Part shown: positions 22,800 through 31,850 of the stretch, in pieces | Layout of the letters: every line of letters begins with the position of its first letter | Position numbering within the stretch: position 1 is the first letter of the stretch | From: Acanthosepion esculentum | Lineage: Eukaryota; Mollusca; Cephalopoda; Sepiida; Sepiidae | Reading direction: 5' to 3' | Length of the DNA stretch: 64,000 bases | NCBI GenBank assembly: GCA_964036315.1 | Contig: OZ038479.1 | Location: 58,072,246-58,136,245 of the forward strand | Program-made: the position numbers and the translations under genes | The notes under the pieces: generated by a model | Databases searched by the model: none | The model's input: the letters and a program-made list of their open reading frames with translations, nothing else | Told to the model about the DNA's origin: nothing

Positions 22800-23252
22800 C
22801 TAAAGTTAACATTTTATTAAAAGGCCTTGAAAAGAAATGTACCTAACATTATGCACACACAAAATAAATCAAAATTCACATTAACCCGAGTCATGAATAT
22901 ATGACTTTATTCCATTCAAGTACAAAAAATAAAGTTTTCATATCATATATGACAAGTGTGGAAATACAGACCCCAACACCCAGCATGAATGTGATTTCTT
23001 TGTTTACATGCAGCTCAACAATGTTTATGTCTCTGAGAATAAAGATATGCCAATTTAACAGGAACAATGTCTCTTTCTGGTAGGGATTTGGACATGCTGC
23101 AGGACGGATGATTTTTCTACAAACAGAAATCTACAACATATGCGTAGACATGTTTTCGATCGTGATGCATAAACTTCAAAAGAATATTGTTTCCCTCCAT
23201 TATATGTTTGCATATGGCACTTCAAATGTGACATCTCTGAAAATCCACCCTC
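22800..23252 (-). pseudogene. Decayed fingers 3' of gene B
   Basis: Directly beyond B's stop the same frame continues as a finger (FSEMSHLKCHMQTYNGGKQ) and then decays. Further along (22945-23000) are weaker finger-like remains and the 3' region shared with 4381-4830. B therefore once had more fingers at its carboxy end. Confidence 0.6.
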
Positions 23253-24794
23253 TCACATTTCACAAGAATGTGGTTTCTCTCCAGTGTGAGTTTGCATATG
23301 AAGCTTCAAATGTGGCTTCATTGAAAATGCAGATCCACAAATTTCACAAGTATATGGCTTGATTTGAGTGTGTGTTCGCATATGGCATTGCAAACTTGAC
23401 TTACATGAAAATGCAGATTCACAAACTTCACAAGAATATGGTTTCTCTCCAGTGTGTATCTGCATATGGCGCATCAAATGTGATTTCAATGAAAATGTAG
23501 ATCTACAAACTTCACAAGAATGTGATTTCTCTCTCAAGTGCATTTGCATGTGGCACTTCAAATGTGCATTCAGTGAAAATGCAGATCCACAAATATCACA
23601 AGAATATGGTTTCTCTCCAGTGTGTGTTCGCATATGGGGCTTCAAATGTGTCTTCTGTGAAAATGAAGATCCACAAACTTCACAAGAATAGGGTTTCTCT
23701 CCAGTATGTGTTCGCATATGGCACTTCAAAGATAATTTTCGTGAAAATGCAGATCCACAAATTTCACAAGAATGTGGTTTCTCTCCAGTGTGTGTTCGCA
23801 TATGAACCTTTAAATATGACTTCACTGAAAATGCTGAGCCACAAACTTCACAAGAATATGGTTTTTCTCCAGTGTGTATTCTCATATGGCGCCCCAAAGA
23901 TAACTTGTGTGAAAATGCAGATCCACAAACTTCACAAGAATATGGTTTCTCTCCAGTATGTGTTCGCATATGGCACTTCAAATGAGATGTCAATGAAAAT
24001 GCAGATCCACAGACTTCACAAGAATATGGTTTCTCACCAGTGTGTGTTCGCATATGGCACACCAAAGAGGACTTCTCGGAAAATGCAGATCCACATACTT
24101 CACAAGAATATGGTTTCTCTCCAGTGTGTGTTCGCATATGGTTATGCAAAGATGCCTTCTCTGAAAATGCAGATCCACAAACTTCACAAGAATATGGTTT
24201 TTCTCCAGTGTGTGTTCGCATATGACACTTCAAATTTGACTTCCGTGTAAATGCAGTTCCACAAACTGTACAAGAATACGGTTTCTCTCCAGTGTGTGTT
24301 CTCACATGGTCCTTCAACTGTGATTTCATTGAAAATGCAGATGCACAAACTTCACAAGAATATGGTTTCTCTCCAGTGTGTATTCGCATATGGCATTTCA
24401 AATTTGACTTCTGTGAAAATACTGATTCACAAACTTCACAACAATATGGTTTCTCATGAGTGTGTGTTCGCATATGACACTCCAATTGTGACTTCCAGGT
24501 AAATCCAGAGCCACAAACCTCACAAGAATATGGTCTCTCTCCCGTGTGTGTTCGCATATGGCGCACCAAATGTGATTTCCGTGACAATGCTAATCCACAG
24601 ACTTCACAAGAATACGATTTCTCTCCAGTGTATGTTTGCATATTGTGCACCAAATGTGACTTCTTTGAAAATGCAGTTCCACCAATTAGAGAAGAGTATG
24701 GTTTCTTTTCAGTGTGTTTTCGCATAGTGTTCCTAGTAAATGCTGATTCACTAAATTCACATATATATGGTTTGTTCCTAGTGTGTTTTACCAT
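23253..24794 (-). CDS. C2H2 zinc-finger protein B (16 intact fingers, hybrid of A-like and C-like)
   Basis: A tandem C2H2 protein, probably a nuclear DNA-binding regulator. No effector domain is visible. Two degenerate fingers at the amino end are followed by 16 intact C-x2-C-x12-H-x3-H fingers with mostly TGEKP linkers. The first ATG in the open frame is at 24794. As in A, a stop and an off-frame CxxC half-finger lie just upstream, so the amino end may come from another exon. Fingers 1-5 match A's, with two of A's fingers missing. Fingers 6-16 match C's, with one of C's missing. The changeover is near 24190. The stop TGA (23255-23253) replaces a TGT Cys codon of a further finger. Differences from A and C cluster at helix positions -1, +3 and +6. 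Confidence 0.85.
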   Translation of the reverse strand: MVKHTRNKPYICEFSESAFTRNTMRKHTEKKPYSSLIGGTAFSKKSHLVHNMQTYTGEKSYSCEVCGLALSRKSHLVRHMRTHTGERPYSCEVCGSGFTWKSQLECHMRTHTHEKPYCCEVCESVFSQKSNLKCHMRIHTGEKPYSCEVCASAFSMKSQLKDHVRTHTGEKPYSCTVCGTAFTRKSNLKCHMRTHTGEKPYSCEVCGSAFSEKASLHNHMRTHTGEKPYSCEVCGSAFSEKSSLVCHMRTHTGEKPYSCEVCGSAFSLTSHLKCHMRTHTGEKPYSCEVCGSAFSHKLSLGRHMRIHTGEKPYSCEVCGSAFSVKSYLKVHMRTHTGEKPHSCEICGSAFSRKLSLKCHMRTHTGEKPYSCEVCGSSFSQKTHLKPHMRTHTGEKPYSCDICGSAFSLNAHLKCHMQMHLREKSHSCEVCRSTFSLKSHLMRHMQIHTGEKPYSCEVCESAFSCKSSLQCHMRTHTQIKPYTCEICGSAFSMKPHLKLHMQTHTGEKPHSCEM

Positions 24795-24803
24795 ATGGTA
24801 CAC

Positions 24804-25170
24804 TAAATCTGACTAATGACAAATGTTTGCAAACTTCACAAGAACATGGCTTCTCTATAATTCTTCTTTTGAATTTTTACTCATATGTAACAATAAGACT
24901 CTACAGTAAAGACAACCACACATTTCAAAGTACATTTTTTTTGTAAGTTAATGTTCTCTTTGATACTTTTGAAAACGTAGATACACAACTTTTACATGTA
25001 TTTCCCTGTTCTTGATGGACAGTGAAGAGTCTTGTTTTCCTTCATTTAAATTCCCAAGAATAACAGTCTTTATAAATATCATGATTTTCTCTCCAGCAAA
25101 AGACCTGTGAAGTAAAAGTAACACATATTTTAACAGAAACAGTGAATAATACATGAAATAGATACACTTA
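24804..25170 (-). other. Conserved 5' region of gene B: broken first finger and likely splice acceptor
   Basis: Almost identical to 7970-8335, with the same CTTTTACTTCACAG acceptor-like run and the same off-frame finger start. It may be a 5' exon and intron boundary of gene B. Confidence 0.45.
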
Positions 25171-25800
25171 GCTATATATTAATGCTAGTTGAGATCAGCA
25201 TAGGGACACAGTAATGAAGCAGCCAGAAAAGATCAATAGAGAAATCAATAAGTTTATCTTAATCCTGTTTTTAGTTGAAACACAGTATGCAAATACAATG
25301 GTATTTTTCGGAAAAATTTCAACATGTCTAAAACATTATTCTTTAGAGATTCTTCTTTACACTTGTAAACAAACTCAGTTGTCAAAAAAGACAAGCAAAC
25401 ATCAGAGCAATATGATATAAATAAGGTGAAGAAAAATAAGTAAAAAAAATAATTTAGGTATGAATCTTGAAACAAAGCAAAAACCATTAAATTTAATGTT
25501 TTTTTCTTTAAGGAGCAGAGAATGAGTAATCAATTTCAAATATCAAGCAATAAAGTATTTTTGCTTTTTCACAAGATGGTGATTTCAATCTGACAATTAT
25601 TAGTTTATTGATATGAATCCAAGATTACAACTGGATTTCAACACAATGAAAAAATCTTTGTGCCATCCATAAGAAAATTCTAATATAAAATCAATCTGTA
25701 TCAACTCTATAGAATCAAAGATGTTTTTGAAAGTGATATTATGAAAAGCTGTTTACCTTCAAATAGTTATTATAATATTGTTGTGGAGTAAATAAAACAC
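25171..25800. other. Conserved upstream region of gene B
   Basis: Twin of 8336-8960. No convincing gene. Candidate promoter or 5' exon by analogy with A and C. Confidence 0.4.
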
Positions 25801-28482
25801 CCCAGTAACAAAATTCTACAAGTGTGGAAAAATAGGACATAAAAAGTCACACTGAAAAACTAAATCATGGAAAAGTTCTCACAAAAAAATTTGTACACAG
25901 TGTTGCAACAGAAAAAATAATTACAGAAAACCAAAGAAAATTTGTGTATGTGCAAATTAATAATGTGGATGTAAAAATGCAACTAGACATTGGCAGTGAT
26001 CACAATAATCAATGAAGCCACATAGAAAGCAAACAGAAAACCTACTTTAAAAATAACTTTGAAAATTGCATGTGGCATGTCGTGGAAGAAATTATTTTTT
26101 ATTGGTGAAATGATTTGTAACATTTCATTACAAGTGTGTAAAAGCTAAGGATTATATGTTAAAAAATACTATTATTCAGTACTGACTGGATGGAATTATT
26201 TGAGATTGGGATTTACCTATAAATATTTATTGCATAAATGTAAATGGACAAGCTACTAGTTTTAAAAAAAACTGTGTAAATTTAAAGGAAGAATTGAAAA
26301 AAATGTTCTGTTGCATTGGTGTTCCAATGTCAAAGCAAAATTTCAAGTGAAAAAAGGGTCAACATTAGTCTTTAAACCGAACAATACTGAATCTAGACAG
26401 ACTTGAAAAATAGGTGTGATTGAAAAATTGACCGTTCAAAATGGGCAGCACCAGCAGTATATATAAATAAAAAAATAATAATAAAATTCATGTCTGTGTT
26501 GATTTTTTTGACAGGGTTAAACAAATGTTTAGAATTCCATAACTATCAATTACCAAGTTCAGAGGAAAATTTTGCAAATTTCAACAGTGGAAAATTTTTT
26601 TCAAAGCTGGATCTTTCTGAAGCATATTTGCAAATGCAGGTTGAAGAAGAATGTTCAGAGTTAATATCTATAAATACACACAAGGGAGTGTATAAGTTCA
26701 ACCAACTTCCTTTTGGAATAAAAGTGGCTCCAGTTACATTTAAACAAACTATCAGTAATATGCGTTCAGATTGTGATTTCACAGTTTCTTATCTGGATGA
26801 TATATTAATTAAAAGTGTATCTAAGGAACAACATATCAGGCATGAGAAAAGTGTTTTTGGAAAAATATGAGAATACGTGTTCAAACTCAAAGAGGAAAAT
26901 GTCAATTGTTTTTGCCTAAAATGACTTATTAAAATGGTCATCAACCAGATCCATCAAGGGCAATTACAAACATTACTAGGTTACAGGTATCAAATCTATA
27001 TACCTAATATGCAGAATTTTAGAGCTCCACTGAACAATTTGCTTAAAAATGGCATAAAGTGGAACGGGACTGATAAGTATCTGAAGATGTTTGAAGAAAT
27101 CAAGAAAATATTAATGTCAGTCTTATCATTAGTGCACTGTGATCTAAAAGCAGAAATCGTATTTGTTTCAGATGCTTAGTAACTATGGTATAAGAGTGGT
27201 AATTCTACATAAATATAATGACAGTAACATGAAAGCTGTCACACATGCTTTGCATTTCCTACTAATGGCAGAAAAAAAACTACAGCTAAACTGAAAAAGA
27301 GGTGTTAGTGATGTCTGCAGAGAAAAAAATTTCTATTTTTATACACAGAAAGAGTTTTTATTTACAGAGGGACCACCATCCTCTATTATTAATAGATGGT
27401 TTGAAAAAAGGAATTCCTACAAATACAGTAAATAGATTACAATGCTGGTGTACCATCTTATTAAATTACGATTTCAAGATGGAATACCAACCATCCGATA
27501 TATTAGGACAGCTGATGGTTTATCAACATTGATATAAAAAAATACTGAACCATTTGAGGACACTGTAGCATTAAAAAGTGAAATAGAAGTTAAAAATATG
27601 CAATTTAGTACGTGAATGACCAGTTACCCTGGAAGAAATCAAAGTAAAAGCAGAAAACGACATGTTTATTTTGAAAATAAAAAACAACTAAAAGAAAGTA
27701 AGAAAGATAGACAACTTTTAGAACGCAATTCAGACTTGAACGCTTACTTGTTATGTGACAGAGTACAGATGTTTGCAGAAAGAGTAGTAATACCTATCAT
27801 ATTACAAAAGCAAATATTAAATGAATTTCATAGTGGACATCTGGGAATTTTGAGGCTGAAATCTCTTATAATAAGCTACGTATACTGGACCAAAATGGAC
27901 AAAGACATTGAAAAAATAATAAAAGCCTGCAGATGTTGTGCTCTGGCAGCAAAATCACCTACTACAAAATTACAACATTGGCCAAAGGCAGATGTTCTGT
28001 GGCCAAGACAGCACATACATTTCCCACATCCAATAAATGGATCATAATATCTTGTGGTAGTAGATAGCTTTACTAAGAGGCCAGAAATTTGTAAATGCCA
28101 AAAAACAACTTCCATGGTTACATTGAATTTTTTTTTTTTATATATACATACTAATACACTGTTTGCAACATATGTCATAGTCTTGGATAACAGTACTCAA
28201 TTCGCTGGTTACAAATTTAAAGAATTTTGTAAAATGTTCCTACTGTATCACCCAAGGTCAAACAAACAAGCTGAAAGGTTTGTGGGGACTTTTAAGAAAA
28301 CTTTGAAAAAAAGCAAGTAAAGAAAAAGTGAGTGAAGGAGGACAACAAAAATTCTTGACAGTATACCAGAAAATGCAGAATCCCCATACACCGGCAGGCA
28401 TATTACCAGCAGAATTGATGTTCACAACAAAAATTAAATCGGTGTTCGACAATTTGTTACTCAGTCAAAAGAGAATAAGAAA
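25801..28482 (+). mobile_element. Decayed Gypsy retrotransposon pol, copy 2
   Basis: Twin of 8986-11585, with the same domain order and most of the same breaks. The reverse-transcriptase frame 26490-26870 is longer than in copy 1: it keeps KCLEFHNYQLPSSEENFANF before the GKFFSKLDLSEAY core and ends after YLDDILIKS. RNase H pieces are at 26934-27532. The integrase zinc and core pieces at 27616-28047 and 28054-28320 have lost the GIPDA segment by a short deletion. It is non-functional. Confidence 0.85.
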
Positions 28483-30763
28483 ATAACAAAAAGGATAAAA
28501 ATGTTTTCAAAAGTGTCATGAATTGGGAAAATGATATGATTAAAGGAAAAAATAGGAAAACAAAAGCATTGGAATCAGTTAAAGAAAGGGTTCACTAAAG
28601 AAAGGCCTGCAAGAAAGGAAGAATCAAGTACTGTACCAACACCCCAAAAATTCTTTGAAAATACATGTATGATTACCAGAAAAGGAAACATACTGAAAAA
28701 CTAGAGGTTGATCCAAACCAAAAGAAATACAAAGTTAAGTACATTACCGACACGTTGTCTTGTGCTTTTGCCGCCAGATGTATCCTGCAGTAAATTACTA
28801 AACATTATGGCAGTAATGGTGGACGAATGACCAGCAAGAAGTCTGATTTTTTCTTGTCGATAACTCCAAAAGAGTAGGTTTTTTCATAATTTAATTGTTA
28901 ATTCTAGTTCAGCATGTATTTTTATGGAATTATGATAATTTGGGAAAATTTTAAGAGATATTTAGCATGGGCATTAAAAAGCAAATTTACCAATAATTTC
29001 TTTTTTTTTTGCTAAGAATTAATAAAAAAAAGTAAAAAATCTCTAAAATAATTTTAATTAATTTATGGATAAGTCCTGAAAGATTCATTACAATTCAACA
29101 ATTATTTGAATTTTGAGAATATTTCCAAATCAAAGTATTTTTTTACCACAAAAATGACATTAAAATTTCCTAGATTAATATTTAGTCAATGCATGTAAGC
29201 AAAGACAAAAAAAAAAAAAGAAAGATTTTTAACCAAAATTTCGAGCGTCCCTAAAAAGGATAAAAAAGAAAAAATTAATTATTTAATTTTTTAACAAAAA
29301 AAATAAAAAAATCATTTGATCGTTCCTCTTAATAATCACATAAAAATTCTAACGGTAAAACGTTCTTTTTTTATGATGGTTGGACCATCATGGTATGCTT
29401 ATTTTTTTTAGCGAATCAATGGAAATACCCACTTTCAACTGAATTTTATTGTGTTTTGGGGGGGGGGGGGGCGGTGGGTAGATAGTTCATGGCGGTACCT
29501 AAAAAATAACCAAATATCGAGGAGTAAATTGTAATTTCCTTAACATATTTCGTGCAAGTTGTATGCATACAGTAAAATTTAAAAAAAAAAATTTTTATCC
29601 GACGAGTTGTTTTTTCTTTCTTAAGTTCTGCCATCCGAGACTTCCTAAGCAAACTTTTCAAAAATAGCAAATCAAATGGAAATAAACGCCAACGGCCCTA
29701 AAGGAACAACAATTTTATATTCAAAATTTTTATATGGTTTTTGATTTTCTAATAAAAACCGAGTTTTTCAGTCGACTGTAATAATTCAATGTTATTTTTA
29801 AAAAATAAAAATTACTAAAAAACAAATCCTAATTCTACTAAAAAAAGGTTATTTTTGTAATAATCAGCTGTTTATTTTGTGATGGAAAATATTTGAACAT
29901 CTCGTTGATAATTTTTATATACAGTAGTCAACGTATTTGATTTTTTTTCTATTTATTTTAAGCGAGTAAGAAAAAGGTTTTGTTTTTTTCTTTAGTTTAA
30001 AACTTATAAATTATCCAGCGAAAATCAAAATCGTCCTAAAACTCCATCAAACCAAAAGTAATCATTTGTATTCCATAATGAATGGCAATCTTTCTAATTT
30101 AATAAATTTTAAAGAGTAACATTTAAAATTTTAATTTGAAATGGTCATATTTTTTTTTTAAAAAAGAAGTCAAATCTTGTACTACTGTGATTGAATTAAA
30201 ATAAAATAATAAAATGAAACCGTCAAACTCAAAGTGAAATAAAAAAAATTATTTTATTAAAAAAAATTTCTTTAAAATATCTGACATGATGAAATTGAAA
30301 TCATAACTGAATTTATCTGCATTCTTTTTTATTTTGATAACACTAAGAGGGAATAAAAAGAAATGAAGAAAATGGTGAGGCACGTCAGTAAATAACAATT
30401 TCTTTTTTTTTAACAAAATTATTTCTCTTCTTCTTCCACTTACCTTTCAATTTCAAACCAGAAAATGCAACGAGAACAACAAAACGAGATGATTTCTCTA
30501 TCGCCCTACCCAATTTGTATATTGTTCGTTCAATTCATACAAGGTCGAAATTCAAACGAAATGTCACAAAGAATGAATTAAGAAATGGAAAAACACGTTA
30601 GAAACAGGAAATTACTTTCGAGGAAATATTTTACATGATTATAAAAGAAAAAAGCCGAACAAAAAATTTAAACGGTGTTAGCCAAGATTTCGTTCTTTGT
30701 GCTAAAAAAATCCTAAGAATTCTTGGCATTTACAGAAGAGTTAAGTCAATGCTTGATGTTTCT
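28483..30763. repeat. Long AT-rich non-coding dispersed repeat, copy 2
   Basis: Twin of 11586-13830, including a poly-G run at about 29458-29471 that is shorter in copy 1. No open frame that I support. Confidence 0.5.
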
Positions 30764-31171
30764 TACGATCAAACATTTCAATACAAAGGCGATGAAAAGG
30801 CTAACGAAGAATTAAATAAACAAACCAAAGTTATATGGAAAGGCGGAGCAGCGAGCAAGGGTGCGTGGTGCATGCAGGGGCCGAATCAGGCAGAACTCTG
30901 AAGATCCCGCCAAAAGACAAACTCTATTCTCGTGGCTTATCGCGTTGCCGAAAGTAGATAATAACGGCAATGCGTGATAAAAAAGGGAATTAAAGCTATG
31001 GAAGTAAGTCTATGCTAGAAAACACAAAGGAAAGAGAAAGGAAAAAATAAAAATAAAAATCAGTAACAAGAAAAGACGTCGCAGCGAGACGAGAGGTAAA
31101 AAGGTAAACAAAGAAACGGTGTCCGGTGAATTTGTCCCTGTTGACGGAAGGTCCACGTCACAAACGTGATA
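30764..31171 (-). repeat. Inverted first half of the BEL 5' LTR
   Basis: The reverse complement of the 3' LTR start, about 34439-34855, ending CGTGATA (complement of the LTR start TATCACG). With 31172-31240 it forms a 477-bp inverted segment. Confidence 0.85.
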
Positions 31172-31240
31172 TTTAATATAAAATTCATAAAAATGTCATG
31201 TTGGGCATCGAGTCCTTAGTACTGGTAAATGTTTGTGCCT
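31172..31240 (-). other. Inverted target flank carried by the LTR inversion
   Basis: The reverse complement of the unit 1 sequence near 13817-13890 ('aggcacaaacatttaccagt...'). It was originally the left flank of the BEL insertion. Confidence 0.85.
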
Positions 31241-31634
31241 AACACGACAAGTAGTTTGTCGCCTCTTTGTTTCTGGGTTGCTCATTCAACCAGCTTGCTC
31301 GTTCTAGCCCTGAATTATTGATATTTAGGAAGTTATATAGTACCTTTCTGCTGAATTTGCTCAGACGTTTGGTCCTGCTCTTTTACCATGTCTCCCTTTG
31401 TGAATTGCCTCTTTCTAGCTCTCAACGCTGACCTGCCTTTCCTCTTTGTATTTTCTGTCTCTTCCGTCGCAGTGGACTCACCTTTTTTTTGTTTGTTTTT
31501 CTTTCAGATTTTTTACCTGATTCACAGAATAAAATCTTTCGTTTTCAATGGAATTCGTCCGTGTTTTGTGAATTCGAGTTTAAACTGGCTGTCTAAAGCA
31601 ATATGTTTTTTAGCAATTTGTCCAGGGCAGCACA
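31241..31634 (+). repeat. Second half of the BEL 5' LTR
   Basis: Matches 34854-35246 and ends CAGGGCAGCACA. The frame 31388-31681 in it is repeated in the 3' LTR (35000-35266) and is not treated as a gene. TGGCGCGAAC at 31662-31671 resembles a primer-binding site, but lies 27 bp inside the LTR end, so its role is uncertain. Confidence 0.8.
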
Positions 31635-31850
31635 GTAAAAAATCAAAGATTTATTCGCACGTGGCGCGAACTCTTCCGTGATGCAGTGAGACCAGCTTCT
31701 CCTCCCTTGGCTCCTTGTGGATTTCCCTAATAGACTGCCGCCTGCGTAAAACTAATTTGACAGCTATTAGCCTTCCCAACGACTCGTCACGCACCGGTAT
31801 CTTCGTCTACTCGTTTCTGCCACAGGTCCCAACTCGCATCCACAAACGCC

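Larger units (their letters stand above)
7170..24190. repeat. Segmental duplication unit 1 (~17 kb)
   Basis: Nearly every block here recurs in the same order and orientation in 24190-52270, with a few mismatches per hundred bases by eye. The offset is 16,834 at the left end and 28,012 at the right end. The offsets differ because of insertions in unit 2 and smaller indels. Both ends of the unit fall inside zinc-finger arrays: A at the left, B at the right. That is the signature of unequal crossing-over between paralogous arrays. Confidence 0.85.

Noticed and set aside
31388..31681. 97-codon frame at the start of the BEL element
   Set aside because: It lies in the 5' LTR half and recurs in the 3' LTR (35000-35266). 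A by-product of LTR sequence.
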